Shown: one piece after another, positions 12,360-25,214 of the stretch
Numbering within the stretch: position 1 is the stretch's first letter
How the letters are laid out: each line of letters begins with the position of its first letter
Assembly (NCBI GenBank): GCA_947650365.1
Contig: OX393553.1
Coordinates: forward strand, 39,590,449 to 39,654,448
Source of the DNA: Chamaelirium japonicum
Taxonomy: Eukaryota; Streptophyta; Magnoliopsida; Liliales; Melanthiaceae
Direction of reading: 5' to 3'
DNA: 64,000 bases
Notes under the pieces: generated by a model
Seen by the model: only the letters and a program-made list of their open reading frames with translations
The model's database searches: none
What the model was told of the DNA's origin: nothing
Position numbers and translations under genes: made by a program

Positions 12360-12705
12360 TACTAGTAAAAGTATATTTTAAAAATCAATTATGAATAGTA
12401 AAAGTCAAATATAAATAGTAAAACTCAATTATCACACTCAACTATAAATAGTAAAAGTCAATTATGAATAATAAAAGTTAACTATCATAGTCAACTATGA
12501 ATAATAAAAATCAACCTTAAATATCTAATATAAATAATAAAAGTCAACTTTAAGGCCAACTATAAATAGTAAAAGTCAACCTTATGAGTCAGTTATAAAT
12601 AGTAAAAAGTCAATCTTCAGTCAACTATAAATAGTAAAAGTTAACCTATTGGTCAACTATAAATAGTAAAAGTTAACCTTGTTTGTTAACTATAAATAGT
12701 AAAGT
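12360..12705. repeat. Minisatellite of AACTATAAATAGTAAAAGTC units
   Basis: About a dozen copies of a roughly 20-27-bp unit built on TATAAATAGTAAAAGTCAA run through this stretch with small length variants. Confidence 0.9.
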
Positions 12706-14104
12706 ACTTATATTCATTTCCATTTGATCCACAAGATCAAAAAAGGTGGAAAACATCTAAGATGCTCAAAAACATCAAGAACACGAAAATAAAGAAAATA
12801 ACTTGGATCTTCATGTATTTTCGATAAGATTTAGAGCTCAAATAAATTTTTGATCTAAATGAACATTGTAGCCCTACTCATTTTATACAACTTAAATTCA
12901 ATTCAAAAATCCATACAAGCAAGTTGATAGTACAAAATTTTTCGAATTTGGACTGCTGGTAGTAAGCCCTAAAATCTAAGAAAATCCCGTATTCTGAGTA
13001 TGATATACAACTCTAAATCAATTTTTTTCTAAATAAATATTGTAGATCTATAAGTTTTTTACAACTTTAATGTTAAGTAAATATCTATTTGAGTACTCAG
13101 TAATTGCCTAAAATATATCACAAGATTAAATATGTCATATAAATTACTAGCAGTGAACATAATCTTTTATATAATTTCACTTATTTCGATATACAGATGC
13201 TTTCAAAACCTTATGATCCCTAAAATAAAGTTTTTTTCAAATTAAAACCTCTATAACTATTATTTTACACAAATTTTATTTTAATCAAATCTTAAAGTCC
13301 TAATATCAAACTGAATCAAAACATGTCCGGTGGTGGCAGCATCTTAGATCTTGGGTTGAAAACCCCAAGATCAAACTTTACTTCCACCCAACGAACTAAA
13401 AACCTTAGATTTAACTACCTAGGACTCTATATGTATAGCGTACCTTGATTTGCTAGATGGAGTTCCATAAAAAGCTTTGGCTCTTCTCTTTTCTTCTTCT
13501 TATTATTATTCTTCGTCTACTTCTCTTTCTTCTCTTTTCTTGCAAATAAAACTAGTGAGGTTTACTTACTAATTCATGGATGACCTTAGGGTTTTTGAAA
13601 AAGAAGAGGACTTCTAAGATCTGATATTACAGCATCTCCAACGACCTTCAAAGAGACCTTCGAAGGACGACGTGGCATTTTGATATTCTGACGCCGCTTC
13701 AACCGGCTCCGAAGAGACCTCTAAAGATCTGCGTGGTGCTCCACGTAGGCCATGTGTGCTCGGGATCTCCGAACGGCTCCACATACAATAAAGTTCCTTT
13801 GGAGCCTCCGAAGGAATTAATTAATATATATTTTTATAAAAAAAAAACCCTTATCCTTTTACAAATTATTTTTTATATATCAAACATTGTATGCGCTGTT
13901 CAACGGCTACTTTTTGCACGTTTAAGGGACAACGACTACATTTAGGACCGTTGCCTCCAATTTGGATATTTATGGTTGTTTTAAAATTAAAAAAAAAATA
14001 TATGTTAAAAAATATAAAAATATGTTTGAAAATCTATAAATACCCCATTCTCCCCACCATTCTTCATTCTCCCATCATTCTTCATTCTCCCACCCAACTT
14101 CAAA

Positions 14105-15165
14105 ATAAATTATGACTTCTCCCACCACCTACAAGTATATGGATCCGTATCAAAAAATTCCTACTCATAATTCCTCACCGGTGATGAATCGGCCTTCAAC
14201 ACATACATGAGTAGCGACCGAGTCGATGGAAACCTGATGTTCTCGATTTCAGAGAAAGAGCCAACGATGCAAGGAGAGGCATCATCCGAATAAGCACCGA
14301 TCGTGGGGAAGAAGAAGTCTTACAAGTAAAAAGGAAACTGGACCATCCTAGATGATAGATTGCTTGTGTCCGTATGGCTCAACACGAGTCAAAATGCAAT
14401 TCAAGGTATCGATCAACCACGAATTCATTTTTGGACAAGAAGTTTTAAATATTACACTAAGTATAATACCCACTGTACGAACGAACAAACCCAAAGCCAA
14501 ATGATGCGTCGATGGTCGACCATTCAAATGTCGGTCAATAAATTCTACGGGTGCGTTAGCCAAATCGAATGACGACCGAGATCCGGTACCAAACTTGTTG
14601 ACCAGGTAAATACTTAGCGAATGATTTTGTTTCAATAATTATGGCATCTATGGTTTTAATTTATTTTAAATTATTTATATAGCTAGCAGATGCAAAACTT
14701 CTTTACAACGATCTCTACCATGAGGCGTTCAAATTTGAGCATTGCTAGGTGGAGCTACTGCACCAGCAAAAATAGATATATCAAATACAATCCTTTCATC
14801 AAGTACGAACATAGCCGAGGAGAGGGAGGGAGTCTGATTCTTCACCAAACACCTCCTCTCTAGCAACCCCAGATGTTATGAACCTCGGAGATGAAGATGA
14901 CGGTCCTACCGAGATGCAAAGATTGAAGGGAAGGAAGGCAGCAAAGTTGGCAAGAAAACATAAGGGTCAGGTGGTAATCGACGGAGAAAACATCGAATCC
15001 GCCTCCGACCTATTCAAGGAGGCATTTACATGGATGAAGATGGATAAGGAACAATCCAAGAAGGAAAAGAAAGAGATAAGGGATAAGAATACCGAAAATA
15101 CAACTATGGTTGAAGTTGCAAAGTTGCAAGCACAAACCGAGTCTCAAAAGGAAGTACAAAAGTAA
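14105..15165 (+). pseudogene. Harbinger ORF1 (Myb/NAM-associated DNA-binding protein) remnant
   Basis: The reading starts near MTSPTTYKYMDPY at 14112 and is broken by frameshifts. Recognisable blocks are FWTR-SFKYYTKYNTHCTNE followed by MRRWSTIQMSVNKFYGCVSQ (about 14430-14570), the trihelix/Myb-like region in plant Harbinger ORF1 proteins. The last frame (14878-15165) has RLKGRKAAKLARKHKG and a Lys/Glu-rich helical tail, as in the C-terminal part of this family. In active elements this protein works with the transposase to bind the ends. Here it is not expressible as one protein. Confidence 0.85.
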
Positions 15166-15470
15166 CACAAATTGAATGATGCGATCATGATGAAGGATCT
15201 CACGGGGCTCTCACAGGCAAAACGAAAATACTTCAAACTACGCAAGGCTGAAATTAGAGTTCGAAAAGGGTTATGATTTTTTTGAGTTGTAATATATAGT
15301 AGCTTTAATTAGGGTTGTGATTTCCTTGAATGATGTAATTTTTAGTATATTGTATTAGGTGTTGAACTCTTTTGGTATTCAATAAAAGAACTTTTATTAT
15401 TGAAATTAAAAGCGCGTACAAGAACTCGAATAAGTTCGAGATAATTATATTAAAATAAAAAAATCTAATC

Positions 15471-16764
15471 TTAAAGTAGAAATCCATTGATTCGCCATAA
15501 TTGCTCGATCAAATTATTTTGAAGTTGGTTGTGGGTTTCCATACTCCTTATCCGATAGTGGTTCTGGATAAACTTTATCAGACGCACCATGTGCTCGTGG
15601 GAAGTTTCTACAGTTGGCATTATATTGGCGACGTCAAAGTTGAAATCGTGGTGAAGATTATGTTCATCTTCAATGATCATATTATACATTATAATATAGG
15701 CTGTCATGATGTTTATAAGCACATTCAGCTGCCAAAAACGTGACAGTCCTCTTACTATCGCAAATCGGGCTTGCAACACTCTGAAAGCTCACTCAACATC
15801 CTTCCTTACCCCCTCTTGCTGTTACGCAAAGTACTTATTCTTGTTTTCTCGATGTATTAGGATGACCTTCACTAATATTGACCACGAGAGGTAAATCCCA
15901 TCAGTAAGATAGTACAACATATTATAGTCATGGCCATTGATTATAACATTACATGGGCAGCTTTTCCCTTTGCAAGTTGCCTGAGGATTGGTGAACGATC
16001 GAGGATGTTGATATCAGTGTGCGACCCTGACAGCCCAAAAAAGGAGTGCCAGATCCATAGATATTTGCTAGCTACAGCCTCTAAAATAATTATTGGTTTG
16101 TGAATATGGCCAATGTACATACCTTGCCAAGCTGTTGGGCAGTTCTTTCACTTTTAGTGCATGCAATCAATGCTTTTGAGCATGCCTAGAAACCCTCATT
16201 GTTCACCTTCCGTGAGGAGTCGTACAACATCTTCGTTGTTGGGTGAACGAAGATACTCCTCCCCAAAGACATTGATGACCGCTCGAATAAACCTCTACAT
16301 ACTCTCGATCGAATTACTTTCTCCGATCCGAACGTAGTCATCTACGGAATCGATGAATGCTCCATACGCGAGTATCCACATAGCAGCTGTAATTTTTGAA
16401 GACTTGATAGTCCTAATTTTCTAGTATTGTCCCTCTTTTGGACGAAGTAATTGTCGTGGTCCACAACTGCATCGTGAATCCGCCAGAAGAGCGAACGACT
16501 CATCCTGAATCTCCGTCGGAACTCGTAAGGAAGTTAAGTCGGCTGATCGACGAAGTAATCCTGGAATAGCCGATTATGGCATTCTAGTCTACTACGATCA
16601 AGCACGGCGTGGCTCGGTACGGAGCCGTGTCTTCTACGTTGGCATGAACTATTAGCTTGTTGCTCTTCCTCGCATACGGTAGCTCCTAGAAGAAACAACA
16701 TTCCAAGGGTGGAATTATCGTCACTGCTGCTCGACGTGTTATCGGTGGGGCTCAAACTGAACAT
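15471..16764 (-). pseudogene. PIF/Harbinger DDE transposase remnant
   Basis: The minus-strand N-terminal frame (16764-16534) ends HGSVPSHAVLDRSRLECHNR then LFQDYF. Continuing through frame changes, FRRRFRMSRSLFWRIHDAVV, ILAYGAF-DSVDDYVRIGES and TDINILDRSPILRQLAKGKA are visible, then GHDYNMLYYLTDGIY, RKDVE-AFRVLQARFAIVRG (from about 15800), and the tail IMTAYIIMYNMIIEDE. These are the ordered blocks of the DDE/nuclease domain in plant Harbinger transposases. Several stops and shifts (for example the stop after DQPT, and one within the DVE block) make it a pseudogene. The 5' side faces the tandem palindromic repeats at 16848-17180. Confidence 0.92.
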
Positions 16765-16847
16765 GGTGTCTGAAGAGTGGATGGTTTGGACAAGGTATGA
16801 AAGTCTGATGGTGTGATGAGAGAAGCGATATCTTTATATAGAAAAAA

Positions 16848-17180
16848 TTCCAACGGATAGATATCTATCCGTTGGTGGTGGTAATGTGTGTCACCTCGCA
16901 TATCATGCCCAACGGATAGAAATCTATCAGTTTAGCTCCTGAAATGCATGCCGACCATTTCTCATATCATGCCTAATTGATAGAAATTTATAAGTTTGGT
17001 CCTTAAAATACGTATCACCTATTAGATCTTGTCCAACAGATAAAATTCAATCTGTTTGGCTTTTGAAATGTGTGTCGATTCATAGATCATTCCCAATATA
17101 TAAAAATATAGCGGTTGATGGTGGAAATGCGAGCCACGTCGCGGATCATACCTAACGGATATAAATATAGTCGTTAAAAA
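16848..17180. repeat. Subterminal tandem repeats with CAACGGATAG palindromes in the Harbinger element
   Basis: About five diverged units of roughly 60 bp each carry an AACGGATA(G)A motif. The first unit holds a perfect 24-bp palindrome at 16851-16874 (CAACGGATAGAT and its reverse complement). The units lie between the transposase start and the right end, where transposase-binding sites would be expected. Confidence 0.75.
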
Positions 17181-17479
17181 TATAATATATTTTTTAATAA
17201 GTTATTCATAATTTTTTTATAATTATATATATATTTTTAATATTTAAATCGGTGCGTGGAAAAAAAAATTAAGGTGGTTTGGGTTTGCTGTAAATTTGGA
17301 GGGTTTGGATAAGTTGCAAATATGTGGAGTATTTGGTGTAAAAGTGGCTAGGATATCCTAGTTCGGAGGCCGTTGGAGGTGATCGCTCTCAACTAGGATA
17401 TTTTCATGAGGTGGCTGCCAAAATGGGCCCTGATCCTTAGGAGGTGCTCCCAGTTTAGAGACCATTGGAGATGCTCTTA

Positions 17480-18639
<1,160 letters not shown>

Positions 18640-18660
18640 CTGTGCGTAGGTTCGTGCTCA

Positions 18661-18916
18661 TGTTGTAAGATAAGAGGAAGAGATAGCCGAAAATCGTGCC
18701 CCTACAATTGTGGTCGTATATTATTTATAGGGTGAATAAACTTAGGGCCCAAGTAACCATGGGAAACCCTAATTCCATGAGGGAGATCTGATGGTGCACA
18801 GCCACACGATCCATCGATCTCATAACACTCCCCCTTGGATGTCCACCAATTATAAATGTTCTTCAGGAACAATGATGAACGTGCATCATGCTGCCTTGTT
18901 AAAACCTTTTGGTAGA
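18661..18916 (-). mobile_element. Second copia LTR (167 bp) with about 90 bp of internal 3' sequence
   Basis: 18661-18827 is homologous to the LTR at 2156-2322, with the same length and the same ends (TGTTGTAAGAT ... CATAACA). The polypurine-tract complement CTCCCCCTTGG follows, then about 90 bp of shared internal sequence to around 18916, where similarity stops. No coding region follows, so this is a truncated copy. Confidence 0.85.
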
Positions 18917-19172
18917 CACGATTCTCCAAGTTGCGCAAGCGTTCCAAGTGAGGCTCGTGCGAATGATGTGAAATCAATGGCTATAATGCACATGATATTT
19001 TCTGTGGATGGACCATTGGACTATCACATATCCCATAAGCTTTCTAGCCCCGGCAATGTGGTGTACATAAAACCTTAGGGTGTTGCTATTTGCACCAAAA
19101 AAGTCAGTAAGAGCATCTCCAACGGGCTCCTAAGACCCACCTCCTTCGTCAACAGTTGCAAACAGACGCACA

Positions 19173-20819
19173 AACAGTGGTTTAATCGACCTCTTCTGCT
19201 TCCATTAAAAGTAGCACTATGATACTATTCTCGTCACATACAACGAGCAAGCGGGGCTTTGCTACTCAATGACGCACTGACTCAGGTACATGACCCCCCA
19301 GATCTGCACTCCTCACTGATCCCAGAGGTATGGCGTGCCTTCTAGGCTACCCCCACCTCACCTCGAGCAAAATGCTTTATGTGGAGATTCTTAAGGCTAT
19401 TGTCAACAAAGATGTTGTCCCAATTGCTAGACATTATATTTTGACATGGTCTACTAGTGCTTCTATTATTCCTCTTCATGAATCACCATTAGACCGCTCA
19501 TAAGGAAGGGGACCTGATTCTGGAGGTGGAAGCTTTGCTTTGGAGGGCCCAAGCCCTTCTTGTTCCTCACTCCCATTTGTTCCAATTGAGGTTTGGATTT
19601 AATGGAGCATTGTCGCTTTTTTGAAGGTGGGGAGGTTCTTCTTTCCTTTAGGATTGCTTTTAGTAGTTGTTGGTGTAGTTTGGTGTTTTGGGGCTTGTTT
19701 TTTGTTATCCTCGATTGGCTTGGGTTGGGTTGAGGGGTTGTTTGCCTCAGGAACTAGATTCCTTAGGTAGCACCATTGTCTGGCTGTCTATGTTTGGGCT
19801 CTTTTTCCTTATATATATTTCCTTTTGCCTTTGGCGCTATTTATTTAATCATTTTTACCTTTTAAAAAAAATGCTTTATGTGGAATGTCCTGAAAGACCG
19901 GCTTCCGGTACATGCTCATCTGGCTCGTATCGACCTGTTACATTCCTCGGAATGTCCTCGTTGCAGCTTGGAGTAAGAAACGGTGTCCCATATGCTTCTC
20001 TCTTGCCCACTGTCCACCTCCATATGGGCTTTTTTCATCTTTGCCTTCCCTTCTTTTTCTCTCCTCTCGTCTCTCCCAGAGTTTGACCGCCTTTTATGCC
20101 AACTTTCTGTTGACGGGCAGGGACATAACAACCCTAGGTCAATCCATTTAATGGTGGCCTGGTACATTTGGAAATCGTGCAATCGTGCCCATTTTTGACC
20201 TACAGGTAGTCCTCCATTTAATGGTGGACTAGGTTACCTCCCCGCCGCCGATGGGTGCTTCACCGCACTATGTGAAATGGATTCCGACGGACCCCAGGTG
20301 TCTTAAACTCAACTTGGACGGGTCCTATACCCCAGGGTCCGGGGGAGCTGGTTTTGTGCTTCGGGACCATCATGGCGTCATTTGGGCCAACGGGAGCAAG
20401 TAGTTTCATTGCGCGTCGGGTGCCTTATGCTGAGACTCGCGGTTTATGGCTGGGTTTACGTTGTGTATCATACCATTGGTCGACCACTTCTCTGGTGGTG
20501 GAAGGTGATTTAACGGTGGTGCTTCATCGTTTGCACTCCGTACAGGCGGTGGAGCCTCTGATGGAAGATTGTCGGTGTGTCCTGGATCGTTGCAACGTCC
20601 TTCCGGTTTCCCACACTTTTCGGGAAGGGAATGGCGCGGTTGACTGACTTGTGAGTGTGGCTCTTCGGCAGAGTGGAGGTTTTTGGTTTAGGGACTTTCC
20701 TATCCCGCTACAAGACTTAATGCTCAGTGATATTGGTCTGTTGGTTCGTCAGGAAGTAGGGGCCTCTCTGCTCCCCCCTTACCTGGTCTTTGTAGCGTAA
20801 TTTGGTTACCAAAAAAATT
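19173..20819 (+). pseudogene. 5'-truncated LINE with zf-RVT and RNase H remnants
   Basis: Reading frames give KCFMWNVLKDRLPVHAHLAR then IDLLHSSECPRCSLE, a stop, and ETVSHMLLSCPLS: the zinc-binding region downstream of RT in plant L1-type LINEs, with its Cys/His residues. This is followed by KLNLDGSYTPGSGGAGFVLR then DHHGVIWANGS (about 20305-20400), the start of an RNase H domain with its DG...S...G pattern. The sequence ends in a short A-run. GACGCACA flanks both ends (19165-19172 and 20820-20827), a plausible short target duplication. Stops and shifts make it non-functional, and a second LINE splits it at 19386-19868. Confidence 0.8.
19386..19868 (+). mobile_element. LINE 3'-end fragment nested inside another LINE
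   Basis: A 17-bp direct repeat, AAAATGCTTTATGTGGA, occurs at 19369-19385 and exactly 500 bp later at 19869-19885. Removing one repeat and the intervening 483 bp restores the outer LINE frame through KCFMWN. The insert ends in an A-run and resembles the 3' end and 3' untranslated region of a LINE, with hydrophobic low-complexity frames. Confidence 0.82.
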
Positions 20820-21138
20820 GACGCACATTCAAATCCCACAAGGGCCATATTGTCGTGTTCAAATTGTGTGCAGTGAAATCCCATCGGTTGTGTAAATTCC
20901 CGAATGGCCCCCGCACTATAGTCTAGAATGTCAGCTTAATATTAGCTAATTTGTAGGAAGTACCAATGTTTTTTTGGTCATTTGCCAATATGACACATGT
21001 TAGAACAAAGTTAATAGGGAAGGCACATAGGCATTCGTTGGGGTGCTATTCAATTCCCACCCCCTACGTTGCTTATGTGGCTGCCAGGAGTTCCTAGTAT
21101 AGGAAAGGCACCTAGGAAGGAGTCCGTTGGAGATGCTC

Positions 21139-21762
21139 TAATACCACCTATATCACGCACACACACCCTAGTTTGTTTTTTTATTTTTACTATTACATTC
21201 CTTTTGATAATGAACCCCACATATGGGTTTGTCTTCCCCTCCCTGTTCCTCCCTCTGTCACCATTGATGTCTCCTCCACCTCCCCTTCGTCCTCCCCAAA
21301 CCGATCGCCATGTCGGAGTTGTCCGTCCCATGCCCCCCCCCCCTTCTCATTTCTGTAGATGTGTTGGCCGACATGTTTGGTGGTTGCTCTGACCGGCTGA
21401 CCAACATAGTATGGTTCATGTCGGTAGATCCCGACCAACATGGACCACACTACCCACATGTACCACACAATGTCAATCGGGAGTGGACGACGTGCCTATA
21501 GGAATGAGGGGGAAGAGGAGAAGGGAGGGGGGAAAAGGAAGTCAGAGGGGGAGAGAAGGGGCGGGGGAAGACGAAGAGGAGGAGGCGGTGAGGTGGATGG
21601 TACTAGCAGCTCCGGTGGGTAGGAGGAGAGGATGAGCGCATCGGGGACGACGACCAGAGCATAGACGAGGCAGCAGTGACCGGTGGCTCTGGCAATGGAG
21701 ATGGCGGTGTACATATCAATATGCCTAGGATGTGGTGGGAACCCTTCTATCAAATCTTTCTT
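21139..21762. other. Intergenic stretch with short C-run and purine-rich block
   Basis: Contains a short CA repeat, a C-run near 21331-21341 and an AGGGGG-rich block at 21500-21660. The frames are low complexity (Pro/Gly/Arg-rich) and no gene is supported. Confidence 0.4.
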
Positions 21763-21943
21763 GAGAAATGCTATTTAGCCAGAAAGTTTTCTCGATTCCG
21801 CCAGCCCGATTGACTTGGTAGCATACAACTGGTGGTTGAAACCCACTAGTGACATTTAAATCTTTTACACCACTAGTTGCACGCTGCCACGTCAATCGGG
21901 TCGAGCAGAATTGGAAAAACCTTTGGGCTGAATAGCATTTCTC
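21763..21943. mobile_element. Fold-back MITE with about 75-bp terminal inverted repeats (Mutator-like)
   Basis: The left arm from GAGAAATGCTATTTAGCC and the right arm, read inverted as GAGAAATGCTATTCAGCCC, stay similar for about 75 bp (both reach CCCGATTGAC then GTGG). Long arms are typical of Mutator-type MITEs. A clean 9-bp target duplication was not seen, so the family is tentative. Confidence 0.7.
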
Positions 21944-23388
21944 TTCTCTTTTTTGGAAAGTCTTCTATCATATATTTGTTTGTTAAGTTGGGGTACAAAT
22001 ACCAACACCCAAACCTTAATACCATCAAGCCTCCATCGAACCGCTCAAATTAGTTTCCCCATATATATAGTTTTTTGGTAGGAAGTTTCCCCATATTTAT
22101 TGTTCGTCATATAGTGTATATCCATATGAAAATGATACCATCGTTAGAGCCGCCCAATGAGATGCATTCCGAACAAATGAATGGCAGTAAGCCTCGACTG
22201 CCTACTTATCGGACATCTTTGGTGCCATGAATCGAGCAGGGAACCCAAAACCTCTGTATCTTCAAACATGCTCTAACAACGCACCAAATGTGTTGTGTTT
22301 AACCAGTAGAAATGTCTGTGCCTATCGACACTTAGGTTTATGTCTATCAGCACTCCAACAGGGTCTTCGATGACATCCGCACTGCAACGGACAACGTGAC
22401 GAAACATGGTTGGTTATAGAAAATTTAATGATGTGGCGCACCATGATCAAGTGCAACAAATCTATCGGGTAGTGCAACAAATTTAATGGGGATTCAACGA
22501 ACCATGGTTGAACCCCCAGCCGTCGTCGTCGCCAGACCTAACCAAATCCCCAATCGTTGCTGTCGCTGCCTCCACCCCCACAACTCGCAGTCACCTCTGC
22601 CTCCATCCCCGTCTGCGCGACCGCTGGCCGGACTTGAGAGAGATGAAGGCAGAGGGTGGTCTCAAGATTAAAAAATAAGGAAAGAATTTTTTCTAAAGTT
22701 TTGAGAGGTTAGAGGGGTTGGAGCTCAAATGAAATGTTTCGGTGGATTTATCCTAATGTGGGGTTGGTTAGAGGGGTCTTAGGCTAATAACCAAAATTTT
22801 ATTTGCATATTAATAATCCTTCATAATGTATTCTCAAGAAAGGAAAGAGAAATCACGGAAACAGGCCATTGACCTCAGCATGAGAATAAACTTAATGCAT
22901 GATACAGTAGAGCCTAGTAGTAATGATTAGGCATCTGAAAATTCTCTTTCGATCTGAGAATGATCTATGCCTCTGAAAAATCTCTCTTCCGATCACGCTA
23001 CTTAGTTAGACCTCTGGATTTTTTCTCTTTCGATCTGCCTCGGAATTTGGATCTGGAGGGGCCTGGTTAAAGTCCGACCTGCATCGAGCCAATAAGGTTG
23101 AAATATATGAGATTCATGCAGCGAATAATTAAGTTTTATCTCACAATTCTGATAATGATAAGTTGAAGAGAAGTTTCAAACCAGAAACATTGATCAACAA
23201 CGTTGAGGGTGTGCATGGCATTAGTTTTGAAATTTCAGGTTTTGATTTTTTAACATCATAACCAGTTTTGTGCATAACCAGTTTCAGCTTTGCAGAATCA
23301 ATTCTAGAATTATCTACACTTGACCTTTTGGCAATAAAACTAGTTTTGAACCCAAAACCAGTTTTGTAGTAATTTCTTCCATCTAAAA

Positions 23389-23392
<4 letters not shown>
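21944..23392. other. Intergenic sequence; no gene recognised
   Basis: A GC-rich block at 22500-22660 gives only Pro/Arg-rich frames. The stretch from 23220 carries AAAACCAGTTTTG-type palindromic motifs, which also recur after the CT-rich array (24570-24720). The two flanks may therefore belong to one element with the array as its interior. Confidence 0.35.

Positions 23393-23437
<45 letters not shown>
23393..23437. repeat. (CT)n microsatellite
   Basis: About 22 CT units that grade directly into the degenerate array that follows. Confidence 0.95.
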
Positions 23438-23441
<4 letters not shown>

Positions 23442-24530
23442 ATTCTTTCTATAATATGTTCTCTCTCTACAATACTACTCTTTCTACAACATTATTTATA
23501 TGATATTTCTCCCTATATTCTCTCTCTAAATATTTTATCTGTAGCACTTTCTCTCTCTAGAACATTTCCACCCCTTCTCTCTACAACATTCTCTTTCTAC
23601 AACATCATTTACATAATATTCTTTCTACCTACATTCTCTCTCTATAATCTCTCTAGCATTCTCTACAAAATTTCCACTGCAATATTCGCTCTCTATAATA
23701 TATTCTCTACAAGATTCTCTATATAACATTTCTCTATATAATGTATATTATTTCTCTATAAAATAGTCTCTACACCATTTTCTCTCTATAATATTTTCTT
23801 TCTACATTATTTACATAATATTTTTTACCTAGATTCCCTCTATAATATTTCTCCACATAGCAGTTTATCTGTTTATAACGTTATTTCACTACAATATTTT
23901 CTTTCTACAACATTATTTAAGTATTATTATCTCTACATGTATTCTAAAGCATTTTCTCTCTATACTAAAACATTATCTCTTTATACTATATCACTCTCTA
24001 AAGCATTTTCTCTCTCAATAATTTATTCTTTCTCTACAATATTTAATCTCTACAACACTCCATATAACATTTTTCTATATAATGTATAATCTCTCTCTAA
24101 CAATTTCTACAACACTCTCTATAGTCGATATCATTTTTCTATATAACGTATATTATCTCTATAGTATTGTCTCCACATTACTCTTCCTATATAGCGTTTT
24201 CTCTCTATAAAATCTTCTCTCGACAACATTTCTCTATCTACAACATTGTTTATGTATTATTCTCTCTATAATATTTTACTCGCTAAAGGATTCTCTCTAT
24301 AAGATTTTCTCTCTATATTATACTATTTATTTAATATTCTCACTACCCGTATTCCTCTCTATAGCATTTTCTCTACAATATTTTTATATCTACAATATAT
24401 TCTCTATAATAATTTTCTCTCTACAATATGATCTCTATATAACATTCTCTCGCTCTATAATATTTCTCTTTACAATGGTTTCTTTCAACCACGTATATTC
24501 TATTCACAATATTCTCTCTTAATTACCGTT
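23438..24530. repeat. 1.1-kb degenerate array of TTCTCTCTCTACAACAT-like units
   Basis: Dozens of imperfect units alternate CT runs (TCTCTCTA) with ACAACATT, ATAATATT or ATAACATTT blocks. The spacing is roughly 12-25 bp with no fixed period. The array is strongly pyrimidine-skewed on the plus strand and has no coding potential. Confidence 0.85.
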
Positions 24531-25214
24531 TGGCCGCCTTGCCTCAATAACCCAAAAGTAGAAATTTTTGCTTTTGGGTTTTGGTGATTTCTAGATTTTG
24601 GTTTTGGAAAACCAACTTTCTATCTGGATCCTAAACGCACTCAATGTCTTATATCAAAACCAATTTGGCAAGTGGAACCGATTTTGACCCAAAACCAGGA
24701 GTCCAAAACCAATGGCAAAAGCAACCTGAATTTGAGGCACAAATGTGAGCTTCAAAAAAAAAAACCCAAGGTCCCCATCATCTGAAATTAAACATGAATC
24801 TTGTTGTGGAACTCTAATTTTTCCCCGAGCAGTGATATTGTGATCAGATTACAAAACAACATATCTACCATTACAACATGATCTACAATTACAAGAGTTA
24901 CAGAATTTTGCAAGTGTTCCAAATTCCAACGCGACATGAGAAACTGAGACATGCCCATCCAACTCACTACAGGATCATTATGTACATCCACAGATCAATT
25001 TCTAATAAATCACTTGATTCATTGAAACTTCTGGGATCTTTCAGCATTGCCAAGTTCCAAATTTATTCTCTTTGAGATAATACGGCACTCAGAACTTAAA
25101 AGTACTGTTAGGAAGTAACTGAACGGTTCTTGTTTCTGGTACTGATTAATGAATAGGACAAAAAAGTGCTTGGCATAAACTTGATGTCTAAGGTTGCGTT
25201 TACACAATAATAAC

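Larger units (their letters stand above)
8981..13629. mobile_element. LTR-retrotransposon-like repeat tract (possible long LTR)
   Basis: The tract opens with TGTCACGCCCCGGATTTTC, resembling the TGTCACGCCC start of many plant LTRs. It contains several degenerate tandem duplications (near 10062-10670, 11229-11560, 12000-12290 and 12360-12705), as seen in large non-coding LTRs. It contains no long reading frame. The same kind of sequence resumes beyond the Harbinger insertion at 17480. A matching second LTR, PBS and coding domains were not found, so the LTR assignment is an inference. Confidence 0.4.
13630..17476. mobile_element. PIF/Harbinger DNA transposon, inactive but nearly complete (3.85 kb)
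   Basis: The left end CAGCATCTCCAACGACC and the inverted right end GAGCATCTCCAATGGTC are flanked by TTA on both sides (13627-13629 and 17477-17479), the 3-bp target duplication of this superfamily. Inside are remnants of both expected genes in divergent/convergent layout: a Myb/NAM-like ORF1 on plus (about 14105-15165) and the DDE transposase on minus (16764-15471). A second end-like sequence occurs at about 17362-17386 (GGAGGCCGTTGGAGG), so the right boundary could be there instead, with the last 90 bp from a second copy. The element interrupts the retrotransposon-like tract. Confidence 0.85.
19111..21138. mobile_element. Harbinger/Tourist-type element (2.03 kb) enclosing a LINE
   Basis: The ends GAGCATCTCCAACGGGCTCC and, inverted, GAGCATCTCCAACGGACTCC agree at 19 of 20 positions. 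Both flanks are TAA (19108-19110 and 21139-21141), the Harbinger target duplication. No Harbinger gene is present; most of the interior (19173-20819) is LINE sequence that appears to have inserted later. Confidence 0.85.

Noticed and set aside
21496-21753. Pro/Ser-rich and Gly/Arg-rich frames
   Set aside because: Compositional artefacts of a purine-rich block; no domain or splice structure.
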